A stretch of DNA of 64,000 nt from Alteromonas confluentis (GCF_001757105.1 NZ_MDHN01000040.1:136240-200239), one strand, 5' to 3'; positions 9,329-19,495 are shown, counted from the first letter of the stretch. Numbers and translations are program-made. Notes: generated from the letters alone by a model not told the origin.

Positions 9329-10459
9329 ATGCATACCGAATCGTCACAGACAATACAGTGTGAACAATGCCTGACAGTGGTGGCGCTGCCAGCACTGGCG
9401 CACAGACAACGCGCAGTCTGTCCGAACTGTGGTCATACGCTGCTCACCTACAGGCGGCATCAGAACGACAATGTGTTTGCGTTGGCTTTCAGTGCACTCG
9501 TCTTTCTTGCCCTGTCTTTACCCTTTAATTTTCTTTCTTTTCGCTCCAGTGGCATTCAGCATCAAATCGCATTACCAGATAGCTTCATAACCCTGTTTAA
9601 CGAAGACTATATGTCGTTAGCCATTATTACCGGGGCAGCGACGGTTATTTTTCCTGGCCTGGTATTGCTGGGCATGCTTGTGCTGAGTCATTGTCGTCAC
9701 CGGGACATTCACAGACCGTTCGTCAAACATATCTTTTTTTGGGTAAAAGCCTTACTGCCCTGGAGCATGGCGGAGATATTTCTGGTGGGCACGCTGGTTA
9801 GCTTAATCAAAATATCGTCCATGGCAGATATCTCTATTGGATTGTCGTTTTACGCATTCATCGGCTTTGCCATTTGTATGACCGCTTGCATTATTCAATT
9901 CGACAGCAACCGTTTCGCGCTTTGGCTTTTTGGAGAAGTCCCCTCGCCCAAGCCGCTGACACCAGCAGGGGCGTCGGTAAGTATTCAGCGTACCTGGGCA
10001 CTGCTCATTACTGCAACACTACTTTATATTCCGGCGAATCTCTTACCCATCATGCATACTGAAATGTTCGGCAGAGACGAACCGAGTACGATTATCGGCG
10101 GAGCAATTACGCTTTGGGAAAGCGGCGATTATCCTGTAGCATTAATCATTATTATTGCTAGCGTATTTATCCCAGTGGCTAAAATCGTTGTTCTAGCCTG
10201 GCTGAATTTAACGGTGCAACGTGGCTTAGAGAAACGCGCCCGCATTCGAACCCGCTTTTATCAGATTATCGAAGGGGTTGGCCGCTGGTCGATGATCGAC
10301 GTTTTCGTGGTTGCCATTCTGGTAGCCCTGGTGCAACTCGGTAATACATTCTCTATTTATCCAGGGCCTGCAGCTTTGGCCTTTTGCGCCGTAGTTTTCG
10401 TTACTATGGTGGCAGCAATGACATTTGATACCCGCCTGATTTGGCAGAACAGGAAGTAA
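9329..10459 (+). CDS. pqiA: Paraquat-inducible protein A (intermembrane transport, membrane subunit)
   Basis: A 376-residue integral membrane protein that partners the MCE protein PqiB in lipid transport across the envelope. The N-terminal zinc ribbon is intact: Cys11, Cys14, Cys31 and Cys34 (CEQC and CPNC). The first transmembrane module contains MAEIFLVG and the second contains PANLLPIMHTEMFG and GRWSMIDVFVVAIL, both characteristic. E. coli PqiA (417 residues) has a second Cys4 ribbon between the modules. Here that stretch is only PSPKPLTPAGASVSIQ with no Cys, which explains the shorter length. The pqiB ATG follows three bases after its stop codon. Confidence 0.9.
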   Translation: MHTESSQTIQCEQCLTVVALPALAHRQRAVCPNCGHTLLTYRRHQNDNVFALAFSALVFLALSLPFNFLSFRSSGIQHQIALPDSFITLFNEDYMSLAIITGAATVIFPGLVLLGMLVLSHCRHRDIHRPFVKHIFFWVKALLPWSMAEIFLVGTLVSLIKISSMADISIGLSFYAFIGFAICMTACIIQFDSNRFALWLFGEVPSPKPLTPAGASVSIQRTWALLITATLLYIPANLLPIMHTEMFGRDEPSTIIGGAITLWESGDYPVALIIIIASVFIPVAKIVVLAWLNLTVQRGLEKRARIRTRFYQIIEGVGRWSMIDVFVVAILVALVQLGNTFSIYPGPAALAFCAVVFVTMVAAMTFDTRLIWQNRK

Positions 10460-10461
10460 AC

Positions 10462-12114
10462 ATGACGAGTGACGCAAAAATAAAATCCACCACTCACATT
10501 TCCAAAGTATGGCTGATACCGCTTTTCGCCATCGTTATCGGAGGATGGATGGTGTGGTATCAGTGGAAAAACCAGGGCCCGTTAATCACTATCGAACTGA
10601 AATCTGCCAGCGGCATTGAAGTAAACAAAACCCCCATTAAAGTGCGTGATTTAGAGGTCGGCCAGGTTAAAAAAATCGATCTTAAACCAGATTTAGACGG
10701 CGTATTGGTAACCGCACGCATTGATGCCAGTGCCGAGCGACTTCTTACTGAAAATTCTGACTTCTGGGTTGTGGCGCCTCGGATCAGCTTCTCCGAAGTA
10801 TCCGGTTTAAATACATTGCTATCGGGTGCCTACATTGCCATGACGGCAGATGATTCAGGTAAGAGTAAAAGCCACTTTGTGGCCCTTGAACGTCCCCCCG
10901 CCACACCTCCAGGTACACCTGGTTTGCATGTCACGCTTACCAGTAACGATAACTTTGCCTACAAGCCAGGCGACCCTATCATTTATAAAGGTTTCAAAGT
11001 CGGTGAATTTGAAGATGCAGACTTCGACATAGAAGAGCGGGTTTTACATTACGGTGCATTTATTCGTGCGCCCTATCACAAATTGATCACGCAAAATACG
11101 CGATTCTGGAATGTGAGTGGCGTTAAGCTTCATCTACGCTCGAATGGGGTTAAAGTTGAAACTGGCTCTCTTGAGACCTTGTTAGCAAATGGCGTAACAT
11201 TCGGTATACCCCGCGGCGCATCATCCGGTGGCGATGTTGACGAGAATGCAACATTTAAGATATTCCAGGATGATGCTGCTGCGTCCAATGCCCGATATAA
11301 ATTGTATGCAAAGTACCTGCTGTTAATCGACGAAACTGTGCGGGGGCTCACCGAAGGGGCGCCGGTAGAATACCGTGGTATCGAAATTGGTGAAGTTGCA
11401 CGCATCAATCCTCCTGATTTAATTGATGGCAATATCCTCGACCAGGACTATCCGATCCCTGTCATTATTCGCATTTATCCCGGTAAAGTTCGTCAACAGG
11501 ATACCGAAGAAGGTTTGCAAGCAGTGAAAGACACCATGCACACCTGGATTGGCCGCGACCTACGGGCAACGCTGCGTATGGGGAATGTGATCACGGGTGG
11601 ATTATACGTTGATCTACAGCACGACAATAATGCTTCAACTCTGGCGATAAACACCATAAATGATATTGAAGTTATTCCAACGGTATCGAATGAATTTACC
11701 CAACTGACACAAAAAGCCGACGCTATCCTCGACAAAATGAACAACCTCCCGCTGGAGAAAATGATTGTTGAAGTGACCAACGTGATTGACGACATTAAGG
11801 CTGCGTCAAACCGGGTAGAAGAAGCGAGCAGTGATTTCGACGATTTAATGGGCGATATCGACGCCAAAGCATTGAACGAAAACCTGAATGAAATGCTGAC
11901 GAAAGTGTCTGCGCTTTTAGATAACTATTCCGATGGCGGGCGCAGTGCGGGGGAAATTACTGAAACAGCAAATGCGCTGCAAGAGACGTTGCGCAACATT
12001 CAGCCACTATTGTTACAGCTTAATCAGAAACCCAATCGTTTAATTTTCTCCGACGACAACGATAATGACATGCAACCAAAAGCAGCAAGAAAAGGAATCT
12101 TTGATGAAAATTAG
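10462..12114 (+). CDS. pqiB: PqiB, three-MCE-domain intermembrane transport protein
   Basis: A 550-residue protein, close to E. coli PqiB (546). One N-terminal transmembrane helix (about 14-33) is followed by three MCE domains starting near residues 40, 158 and 287 (for example PIKVRDLEVGQVKKI, PIIYKGFKVGEFED and PVEYRGIEIGEVARI) and a C-terminal helical, coiled-coil-prone region. Family members form a periplasmic tube that shuttles lipids between membranes. The start at 10462 follows AGGAAG; an in-frame TTG at 10441 would overlap pqiA and is less likely. It overlaps pqiC by 11 bases, which suggests translational coupling. Confidence 0.92.
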   Translation: MTSDAKIKSTTHISKVWLIPLFAIVIGGWMVWYQWKNQGPLITIELKSASGIEVNKTPIKVRDLEVGQVKKIDLKPDLDGVLVTARIDASAERLLTENSDFWVVAPRISFSEVSGLNTLLSGAYIAMTADDSGKSKSHFVALERPPATPPGTPGLHVTLTSNDNFAYKPGDPIIYKGFKVGEFEDADFDIEERVLHYGAFIRAPYHKLITQNTRFWNVSGVKLHLRSNGVKVETGSLETLLANGVTFGIPRGASSGGDVDENATFKIFQDDAAASNARYKLYAKYLLLIDETVRGLTEGAPVEYRGIEIGEVARINPPDLIDGNILDQDYPIPVIIRIYPGKVRQQDTEEGLQAVKDTMHTWIGRDLRATLRMGNVITGGLYVDLQHDNNASTLAINTINDIEVIPTVSNEFTQLTQKADAILDKMNNLPLEKMIVEVTNVIDDIKAASNRVEEASSDFDDLMGDIDAKALNENLNEMLTKVSALLDNYSDGGRSAGEITETANALQETLRNIQPLLLQLNQKPNRLIFSDDNDNDMQPKAARKGIFDEN

Positions 12115-12667
12115 TCACCTGTGTTTTGTTTTCTTTTCATTGGTGCTGGCAGGATGTAGCAGTTCCTCTACGTCACTCACTTATTATGTGTTGCATTCAC
12201 CGAACGCAAAAGTCAGCAAACATAATCAACCCACGCAAAAAGTAGCACTACAGCAACTGGTGTTGCCGGATTATCTGCAACAACGTTCGCTCACAATGCT
12301 AACGGGGCCAGCAACGGTATACGTCTCTAATCAACACGTGTGGGCTGAACCGCTGGACAAAAGTTTTGTACAGGCACTAAACGGCGCATTACTTTCTGAT
12401 AAAAATATCGAGATAATTCCGCCCCACCGCCATGCAAAACAGTCGTCGGTTGCTAAACTTTATGTAAAAATTGATGACTTTATTGCTTCATCCGACGGTA
12501 TCGTGTTGCTAAAAGGCCAATTTTGGCTCGATGGCAAGGGTAAATCTGAAAAAATTCAGTATTTTGACTTCCGCCGACCAATGCAAGGCGACGGATTTGA
12601 GCAAGCCGTTGTCACCATGCGCCAACTCGTTAGCGATCTTGCTACGGCGATTTCCGATGAGGTGTAG
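12104..12667 (+). CDS. pqiC: PqiC, outer-membrane lipoprotein of the Pqi system
   Basis: The product has 187 residues, the same as E. coli PqiC. A signal peptide ends in the lipobox LAGC (about residue 17). The rest is an ABC-type auxiliary lipoprotein domain (VALQQLVLPDYLQQRSL, WAEPLDKSF) shared with MlaB/YmbA-type proteins. It is thought to dock the PqiB tube at the outer membrane. Start 12104 follows AAAGGAATC and lies inside the end of pqiB, so it is the third gene of the operon. Confidence 0.9.
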   Translation: MKISHLCFVFFSLVLAGCSSSSTSLTYYVLHSPNAKVSKHNQPTQKVALQQLVLPDYLQQRSLTMLTGPATVYVSNQHVWAEPLDKSFVQALNGALLSDKNIEIIPPHRHAKQSSVAKLYVKIDDFIASSDGIVLLKGQFWLDGKGKSEKIQYFDFRRPMQGDGFEQAVVTMRQLVSDLATAISDEV

Positions 12668-12690
12668 CGCGCCACAAAAATAGAAAGAAT

Positions 12691-13788
12691 ATGCGCCAAA
12701 TCACCGCCAACAGTTTTTTTAAACGGGGTTGTCATCCCGACTTTGATGAAGAAACGAATCGCCGTATCCTCGTGGTGAACTTGTTTTCTTTCGTTGGCTA
12801 CACCATCACCCTCGTGCTGGGGTTTTATGCGTTGTTCAGTGGAACCTGGACATTAGGCTTCAGTTTACTCACCGCTTCACTCATCTTTTTCCTGGCAAGT
12901 CAGATTCAGGTTGCCTATCGCAATAAGGTGGGTCAGGTGGTTTCAGTATACTTGCTAACCGGTTGTTTAATGGGGTTGGAGACCTACCTGCTAGTCACCG
13001 GCGGCCACGACAACACGGGTCCGCTTTGGCTTTATATTTTGCCGCCGGTAGCCATGTTTTTCGGAGGCTTTAAACGCGGGCTAATCGTCATGGCCGTATT
13101 TACCTTGCTTATTACTATTATTCTTTTCAGCCCTCATGGATCACTGCTTCTTACTCATTACAGCGATAGTTTCAAAACCCGCTTGCTACTGTCCTTCTGC
13201 ACGGTCACGTTTCTTTCTGCATTCTATGAATCCAGTCGACAAAACACCTACGAAATGATGCGTATGCTCAGCGCGCAATTTGAACAGCAAGCATTACATG
13301 ATACTCTTACTTCTTTACCAAACCGGCGCGGGATCAGTCAGTTACTTGATCAAGAAATTAAACGGCATTATCGAACCCAGATTCCGCTCACACTCATCCT
13401 TGTAGACGTAGACAAATTTAAGCAAATTAATGACACCTACGGACATAATAATGGTGATATCGTGTTGCAAAGAACGGCACAGCATTTGCGACAGAATGTG
13501 CGCCGACAAGATATTGTCAGTCGCTGGGGAGGCGAGGAATTTCTCATGGTTCTGCCGGAAACTTCAGAACAAAGCGCCGCCATATTGGCAGAGAAAGTGA
13601 GAAAAACACTAGAAAACACCGCGGTATGGCTTGAAGAAAGGGAAATTAAAGTAACTGCCAGCTTTGGCATTTGTGAAATTAACAGCGATATTTCATTAAA
13701 CCGGGGACTATCGCTTGCCGATAAGGCATTATATAAAGCAAAACAACTGGGCCGTAACAAGATAGTGTGCGCACACGATATGGCCTAA
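12691..13788 (+). CDS. Membrane-bound diguanylate cyclase (GGDEF)
   Basis: A 365-residue protein. The N-terminal ~180 residues contain about six transmembrane helices without a recognised sensor family. The C-terminal GGDEF domain has the intact active site GGEEF (280-284), the allosteric I-site RRQD (271-274) five residues upstream, and the fold signatures DTLTSLPNRR and DVDKFKQINDTYGH. It should make cyclic di-GMP and be product-inhibited. It begins 23 bp after pqiC, so co-transcription with pqiABC is possible though no functional link is known. Confidence 0.9.
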   Translation: MRQITANSFFKRGCHPDFDEETNRRILVVNLFSFVGYTITLVLGFYALFSGTWTLGFSLLTASLIFFLASQIQVAYRNKVGQVVSVYLLTGCLMGLETYLLVTGGHDNTGPLWLYILPPVAMFFGGFKRGLIVMAVFTLLITIILFSPHGSLLLTHYSDSFKTRLLLSFCTVTFLSAFYESSRQNTYEMMRMLSAQFEQQALHDTLTSLPNRRGISQLLDQEIKRHYRTQIPLTLILVDVDKFKQINDTYGHNNGDIVLQRTAQHLRQNVRRQDIVSRWGGEEFLMVLPETSEQSAAILAEKVRKTLENTAVWLEEREIKVTASFGICEINSDISLNRGLSLADKALYKAKQLGRNKIVCAHDMA

Positions 13789-13896
13789 TGATATTGCCAT
13801 AATGTGAAGTCATAAACTGTTACAAACAGTCAATTCAATCGAAACACAAAGCTATTAAAATAAAATAATAAAGAAATACTGGGGAAAGGAATGTCG

Positions 13897-15042
13897 ATGG
13901 AATGGAAAAAAATCGTCCTGCCAATAGCCATACTCGTGGCGGGTTATGCAGGTATGACACTGATCGCTTCTGCGGGAAATGAAGAAGAATCTGCAGCAGA
14001 AATAGATACACGACCTACGGTATCTATCAGTGAACTTCGCGCAGAAGATTACGAAGTTACTATTACGTCTTATGGCGAAATCACGCCGCTTGAAAGCACC
14101 AACTTAGCCGCACAGGTAGCCGGTGAAGTGGTGTCCTGGAATCCAAAATTTGTGCCCGGCGGCCTGGTGAAGCGCGGTGAAATTCTGTTTAGCATTGAAA
14201 AAGATGCTTACGAAGCGGCGTTATTGGAAGCCGAAGCCACACTGATTTCTGCGCAAGCGCAGCTCGTTCAAGAACAAGCACAAGCCGACGTTGCCGAACG
14301 TGAAGCCGCGAGCATGACCGGTAGCCGAATCACGGATCTCTATTTAAGAAAGCCACAGTTGTTAAGTGCGCAGGCTGCGGTGAAATCAGCAGAAGCCATG
14401 CTTCGCATTGCCAAACGGGACTTAGACAATTGCGAAGTGCGCGCGCCTTATGATGCCCTGGTCGTCTCGCGAGAAATTGGTACCGGCGATTTTGTTAGCA
14501 CCGGCACGGTAACAGCTACGCTAAATAATGTAGAAACGGCTGAACTGAACTTCCCGGTTGCCGGTTTCGACCAATCTTTTCTGCCAGTAACGGTTTCCGG
14601 TACAGATGCCGTTATCACTATCGACAATCGTGAAATTACCGCGAGTATCGACCGAGATACCGGCGTTGTTGATCAAGCAACCCGAATGAGTCATCTCGTC
14701 GCCCGTATTGACGACCCATACGGCGTACGCTCAGGCAAGCCACTGGTGAAGTTTGGTAGCTTTGCCAATATTAGTTTTACCGGCAAAACCCTTGAAGCCG
14801 TTTACCGCGTGCCTCAGGAACTGGTGAACAACAAACAGATCTGGCTGGTAAACGAGAACGGCGAACTGGTAGGTGAACGTGTTAATGTGCTGCGTGAAGA
14901 AGGAGAATATTTCTTCGTTAGTGGCGACATCGACGGCGGCATGCTGGTTGTTACCCCTCCCGAATACCCAATCAACGGAATGGCCGTGAAAGTGATTGAA
15001 AGCGGCAAGAAACTCGTCGCCTCTCAACGAATCACGCAGTAA
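13897..15042 (+). CDS. RND efflux periplasmic adaptor (membrane fusion protein)
   Basis: A 381-residue HlyD/AcrA-type adaptor. It has an N-terminal signal anchor (about 5-22), a biotinyl-lipoyl half-motif (AAQVAGEVVSWNPKFVPGGLV), a long Ala/Glu/Gln-rich coiled-coil hairpin (about 105-170), the second lipoyl half (CEVRAPYDALVVSREI) and a beta-barrel/membrane-proximal domain. It links an inner-membrane RND pump to an outer-membrane channel. ATG 13897 is chosen because AAAGGA sits six bases upstream, while ATG 13891 directly abuts that box. The pump gene follows after 9 bp. Confidence 0.92.
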   Translation: MEWKKIVLPIAILVAGYAGMTLIASAGNEEESAAEIDTRPTVSISELRAEDYEVTITSYGEITPLESTNLAAQVAGEVVSWNPKFVPGGLVKRGEILFSIEKDAYEAALLEAEATLISAQAQLVQEQAQADVAEREAASMTGSRITDLYLRKPQLLSAQAAVKSAEAMLRIAKRDLDNCEVRAPYDALVVSREIGTGDFVSTGTVTATLNNVETAELNFPVAGFDQSFLPVTVSGTDAVITIDNREITASIDRDTGVVDQATRMSHLVARIDDPYGVRSGKPLVKFGSFANISFTGKTLEAVYRVPQELVNNKQIWLVNENGELVGERVNVLREEGEYFFVSGDIDGGMLVVTPPEYPINGMAVKVIESGKKLVASQRITQ

Positions 15043-15051
15043 GGACACGCC

Positions 15052-18000
15052 ATGCACAATGAACATGATACGAACCATGGCATTATCGCCTGGTTCGCCC
15101 GCAACAGCGTTGCTGCAAATCTTTTAATGATCTTCATCGTTGTCATGGGTTTGGCGGCATACAGTGGCCTACAGCGCCAGATGTTTCCTATGGCGGAATT
15201 CAATTACATCAGAATTAGTGCGTCTTATCCCGGTGCTTCGCCTCAGGAAATTGAAGAAGGGATCATCGTTAAAATAGAAGAGGCTTTAAAAGATGTGCCG
15301 GAAGTAGAGCGGGTTGTGTCCCGGGCCTTTCGTGGCTCGGGCTCATTAAGGCTTACTATTGACGATAAAGCCTCTCTGGCTAATGTACTCGACAAGGTTA
15401 ACCTCCGTGTTGACGGTATTGCGTCTTTCCCTGCCGACATGGAACCCGTTACCATTGTACAGGAAGAATTTACTCAGCAGGTTATCGAGCTTCCACTGGT
15501 GGGTGATCTTCCCCTTACCGAACTAAAAGACATCGCGAAAGAAGTGGAAGACGAATTACTTCAGCTGGACAACATCAGTATTGTGCAAGCCGGTTACCCG
15601 CCTGATGAAATCGCCATCGAAGTAAAGCCAGACGTGCTGCGTAAGTACAACCTTTCGATCAACGACATCACCACTGCTATTCGTGCCTACTCAAGTAATA
15701 TTTCTGCCGGTCAGCTCAGAACCCAATCCGGCATTATTGCCGTTAGGGTTGAAAACCAGTATTACCAGGGAGATGAATTTGCCAAGATCCCGGTTAAAAT
15801 TGGTACGGGCGGCTCTCAGGTGTTACTCGGCGATGTAGCTGAAATCAAAGATGCTTTCACCGAAGGTGATATGTACTTCAAATATTCGGGTAAAAACGCC
15901 ATTTACATGACAGTAAGGGCAACGAAAACCCAAAGTATTATTCCTGTAGCGCAAAGCATTAAAGACTACGTAGAGTTAAAAAACGAACAATTACCCGATG
16001 GCGTATCGCTGGAAGTGATGGTGGACTTCACCTATTACCTCGATGCCCGTCTGGACATGATGCTAAAGAATCTGCTACAAGGCGCAATTCTGGTCGCTAT
16101 TATGCTCTCGTTGTTCCTGCGGTTCAGACTCGCCTTTTGGGTCATGGTTGGCTTACCTATCTGCTTCCTGGGTGCAGTTATGCTAATGCCGTTGTTCGGC
16201 GTAAGTATTAACCTTATGTCTCTGTTTGCTTTCATCATGGTACTCGGCATCGTTGTAGACGATGCCATCGTTATAGGAGAAAGCGCTTATACCGAAATAG
16301 AGAATAAAGGCGCCAGTGTTGATAGCGTTATACGCGGTGCCAAACGGGTTGCTACGCCGGCAACCTTTGGTGTACTGACTACCATTGCGGTATTCGCTCC
16401 GTTTACCGGCAGCTCAGGTATGGAAGGCGCAATGTTTTATAATGTTGCCGTGGTGGCTATCTTGTGTTTGTTTTTCAGCCTGGTGGAATCAAAACTCATT
16501 CTTCCGGCACACATTGCGCATATTAATTTCACCCCCATCAAGCCTGGTGGCTGGCGCTCTAAATTCAACGCCGGGTTCAACCGCATTGTCAATGGCCCCT
16601 ACCGCCGTACAGTCGTTCGCGCAATTAAATGGCGCTGGGCAACATTAATGATTTTCGTTGCCCTACTGCTGCTTGCAAAAGGCCTGTTGGACGGTAACCA
16701 CCTGCGCTTTGTCCCTCAAGGCAAAGTTCCCCACGACTTCCCCTCTATCTCTATTGAGATGAATGAAAATGTGGCTGACGACGCCATAATTAATGCCTTA
16801 CAAACCATTGAAACCATCATCAGAAAAGAAGACAAGAAGGTCATAGAGGAGTTTGGTGGCGAAGGGATGGTACGAGATATCTTGGCCTTTAATGATGACC
16901 GCACCAACGGACAACTCTTCATGCCGCTAGTTCATGAAGACGAGCGAGTTATGGACACCTTCGAGATTGCACGACGTTGGCGCGAAGCCATGCCGGAAAT
17001 AGCCGGCATGAAGGCATTCTACATTAACGACAGCCTGATGGGCGGTGGCGATGGTGACGGTGAATTCGGCTACCTGCTTTACGGCAGCGACCTGGCAACC
17101 CTGAATGCCGCTGGTAGAGAATTCATTTCGATGCTTCAGGAGCAAGATGGCCTGTTTGATGTCAGCTCAACCATCGACCCTACAAGTAAAGAATTTCAGA
17201 TGACGTTGAAGCCAGTGGCCTACGATCTTGGACTTACTTTGCAGAATGTCGCTGCTCAGGTGGGTAGCAGCTTCTACGGCGGCGAAGCGCAACGGGTTAT
17301 TCGTGATGGCGAGGAAGTACGGGTGATGGTTCGCTACCCGGCGATGTCACGCGAACGTATTGCCGACCTGAAATACTCCGTTATTACTACCCCGCAAGGC
17401 CGCGAGGTCATGCTGGGTGATGTGGTATCTCTCGAAGAGAAGCCAGGGATCAGCTACATCCGTCGCGAAGGTGGCTTCCGCAGTGTGTATATCTGGGGCA
17501 GCATCGATGAGCAAAAGGTCGAGCCCTTTGCGGTTATGGGTGAAGTGGACGAAAACATTCTTCCAGAATTACTGAAAAAGTATCCCTCAGTGAAAACGCA
17601 GATTGGCGGCAATATCGAAGAACAGATGGCTCAGCAAGACGAACAGATGCTGTTCTTCGTTGCTGGTATGCTTATGGTGTACATTCTGCTTGCTGTGCCG
17701 CTAAAAAGTTATGCTCAGCCACTCATCATCATGTCGGTCATTCCCTTCAGTTTTACCGGCGCCGCGTTTGGACATTACTTCCTTGGCTACGACCTCACCG
17801 CTATTTCCATGTTTGGTCTGATTGCCGCCGCAGGGGTGGTAATTAACGACTCATTAGTAATGACAGACTTTGTGAATCAGCGTCGTGCTCAGGGCTATTC
17901 CATTCGTGACGCCGTGGAAGAAGCCGGTTCTGCCCGCTTCCGAGCCATTACGCTCACATCCATCACAACGTTTGCGGGTGTAACTCCAATAATGTTTGAA

Positions 18001-18207
18001 ACCAGTATGCAAGCAGCACTGGTTATCCCCATGGCCATCGCGCTAGGCTTTGCGGTACTTTATGCCACACTGGTTACACTTATTCTGGTACCCTGCCTGT
18101 ATATGATTCTTGTTGATATCGGTATTGCTGGTAATGCGCTAAAAACGGTTATTAGCAAACGTCTGCCAGGCAAACGCTCGACAGACATATCGGAAGCAAA
18201 TCCCTGA
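15052..18207 (+). CDS. RND efflux pump, inner-membrane transporter
   Basis: A 1051-residue AcrB/HAE1-type transporter, the usual family length. It shows the duplicated architecture: TM1, a large periplasmic porter loop, TM2-6 with the proton-relay Asp pair (GIVVDDAIVIGES), then a second half with GVVINDSLVMTDF in place of the second DD/N signature. It would use proton motive force to export small hydrophobic molecules with the adaptor encoded directly upstream. No TolC-type channel gene is adjacent, so an outer-membrane partner must be encoded elsewhere. Substrate specificity cannot be read from the sequence. A strong terminator follows. Confidence 0.93.
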   Translation: MHNEHDTNHGIIAWFARNSVAANLLMIFIVVMGLAAYSGLQRQMFPMAEFNYIRISASYPGASPQEIEEGIIVKIEEALKDVPEVERVVSRAFRGSGSLRLTIDDKASLANVLDKVNLRVDGIASFPADMEPVTIVQEEFTQQVIELPLVGDLPLTELKDIAKEVEDELLQLDNISIVQAGYPPDEIAIEVKPDVLRKYNLSINDITTAIRAYSSNISAGQLRTQSGIIAVRVENQYYQGDEFAKIPVKIGTGGSQVLLGDVAEIKDAFTEGDMYFKYSGKNAIYMTVRATKTQSIIPVAQSIKDYVELKNEQLPDGVSLEVMVDFTYYLDARLDMMLKNLLQGAILVAIMLSLFLRFRLAFWVMVGLPICFLGAVMLMPLFGVSINLMSLFAFIMVLGIVVDDAIVIGESAYTEIENKGASVDSVIRGAKRVATPATFGVLTTIAVFAPFTGSSGMEGAMFYNVAVVAILCLFFSLVESKLILPAHIAHINFTPIKPGGWRSKFNAGFNRIVNGPYRRTVVRAIKWRWATLMIFVALLLLAKGLLDGNHLRFVPQGKVPHDFPSISIEMNENVADDAIINALQTIETIIRKEDKKVIEEFGGEGMVRDILAFNDDRTNGQLFMPLVHEDERVMDTFEIARRWREAMPEIAGMKAFYINDSLMGGGDGDGEFGYLLYGSDLATLNAAGREFISMLQEQDGLFDVSSTIDPTSKEFQMTLKPVAYDLGLTLQNVAAQVGSSFYGGEAQRVIRDGEEVRVMVRYPAMSRERIADLKYSVITTPQGREVMLGDVVSLEEKPGISYIRREGGFRSVYIWGSIDEQKVEPFAVMGEVDENILPELLKKYPSVKTQIGGNIEEQMAQQDEQMLFFVAGMLMVYILLAVPLKSYAQPLIIMSVIPFSFTGAAFGHYFLGYDLTAISMFGLIAAAGVVINDSLVMTDFVNQRRAQGYSIRDAVEEAGSARFRAITLTSITTFAGVTPIMFETSMQAALVIPMAIALGFAVLYATLVTLILVPCLYMILVDIGIAGNALKTVISKRLPGKRSTDISEANP

Positions 18208-18220
18208 AGCCGCTTTAACA

Positions 18221-18247
18221 AAACGCCTCACTGAGGCGTTTTTTATT
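18221..18247 (+). terminator. Intrinsic terminator of the RND operon
   Basis: The arms AACGCCTCA (18222-18230) and TGAGGCGTT (18232-18240) are followed by a T-rich tail. Confidence 0.85.
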
Positions 18248-18267
18248 TTAATGATAAAGAGTACATT

Positions 18268-18750
18268 ATGAGTAAATTAGCCATTCGCCCCGCAACCATT
18301 AATGACTGCCAGCAAATTCTTGCGTTTATCACAGAGTTGGCAATTTATGAAAAAGCTGAACATGAAGTAGAGTCTACTGTCAGTGATTTAGAAAAGACGT
18401 TATTTGGTGAAAACGCCACGGCCCATTGCGTAATTTGCGAAAACGAGAACGAAGCGATTGGTTTTGCCGTGTACTTCTTTAACTATTCAACCTGGCAAGG
18501 ACGCAATGGCTTGTACCTTGAAGATCTCTTTGTGTCTCAGTCTGCGCGCGGCACCGGCGCGGGTAAAGCCCTGTTAAAGCATTTAGCGAAATTAGCGGTA
18601 GACAACAACTGCGGACGTTTCGAATGGAGCGTACTAGACTGGAACACACCGGCTATTGAGTTTTACGATTCTCTTGGCGCAAAACCCAAGTCGGAATGGT
18701 TAGGCTATCGCCTGGATGGCGCAGCATTGGAAAAGTTGGCTGCTAGCTAA
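18268..18750 (+). CDS. GNAT acetyltransferase, SSAT (diamine/polyamine) type
   Basis: This 160-residue single GNAT domain closely follows the spermidine/spermine N1-acetyltransferase pattern: LAIRPAT at the start, YFFNYSTWQGRNGLYLEDLFV in the centre, the acetyl-CoA loop RGTGAGKALL, and VLDWNTPAIEFYDSLGA near the C-terminus. Family enzymes acetylate polyamines or related amines with acetyl-CoA. Bacterial members also include thialysine acetyltransferases, so the exact amine is uncertain. It is a single gene between two terminators and convergent with nothing nearby. Confidence 0.85.
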   Translation: MSKLAIRPATINDCQQILAFITELAIYEKAEHEVESTVSDLEKTLFGENATAHCVICENENEAIGFAVYFFNYSTWQGRNGLYLEDLFVSQSARGTGAGKALLKHLAKLAVDNNCGRFEWSVLDWNTPAIEFYDSLGAKPKSEWLGYRLDGAALEKLAAS

Positions 18751-18914
18751 CGCTCTGGAAAATTTAACAACGCTAACCTACTGTGCCGGCATGAATGTGA
18801 CCGAACCGCCGACTAAAGTGGAAAAATGCGATGAAATTCTTACTTAGGTGGTTGAATTTAAATCTTATACCATCACTATAAACAGGAACATTCACAACAA
18901 CCAAGGAACTCCCC

Positions 18915-19409
18915 ATGGCTACGGTTACACTGCAAGGCAATCCACTTGAAACAATTGGCGAACTGCCTGCTGTTGGTTCAGCCGCTCCGGCATTTGAACT
19001 GGTAAAAACCGATCTGTCTACGGTCACACTGGCTGACCTGGCAGGCAAGAAAATTGTACTGAATATTTTCCCATCGGTAGACACTGGCACATGCGCCATG
19101 TCGGTCCGTACTTTTAACGAAAAAGCGGCGTCTTTAGATAACACCGTTGTGGTTTGCGTATCTGCTGACCTTCCTTTCGCAGCAGCTCGCTTCTGTGGTG
19201 CAGAAGGTGTAGAAAACGTAGAAACCGGTTCAACTTTCCGCTCTGATTTCGGTAAAGCCTACGGCGTTGAATTTACCACAGGCCCACTCACTGGTCTGTT
19301 GTCACGCAGCGTTGTGGTAATTGATGAAGAAGGCAAAGTAGCCTACACCCAGCAAGTCGCTGAAACGGCTGATGAGCCAGATTACGAAGCAGCCATTGCG
19401 GCGCTGTAA
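18915..19409 (+). CDS. tpx: Thiol peroxidase (atypical 2-Cys peroxiredoxin)
   Basis: A 164-residue peroxiredoxin. The peroxidatic Cys60 lies in [15 protein letters not shown] and the resolving Cys94 in AARFCGAEG, the Tpx spacing that distinguishes it from AhpC and BCP. It reduces hydroperoxides using thioredoxin as the donor. The start follows AAGGAACTCCCC. Sequence length and motifs match E. coli Tpx. A strong terminator ends the transcript. Confidence 0.96.
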   Translation: MATVTLQGNPLETIGELPAVGSAAPAFELVKTDLSTVTLADLAGKKIVLNIFPSVDTGTCAMSVRTFNEKAASLDNTVVVCVSADLPFAAARFCGAEGVENVETGSTFRSDFGKAYGVEFTTGPLTGLLSRSVVVIDEEGKVAYTQQVAETADEPDYEAAIAAL

Positions 19410-19432
19410 ATCGAAAAAACACCGATGAACAA

Positions 19433-19457
19433 AGCAGCCAATCGGCTGCTTTTTTTA
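19433..19457 (+). terminator. Intrinsic terminator of tpx
   Basis: The arms AGCAGCC (19433-19439) and GGCTGCT (19444-19450) enclose AATC, followed by a run of seven T. Confidence 0.9.
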
Positions 19458-19495
19458 TGCCTAAGGTATGCTGTAGGTTCCCTACACGCTGACAT

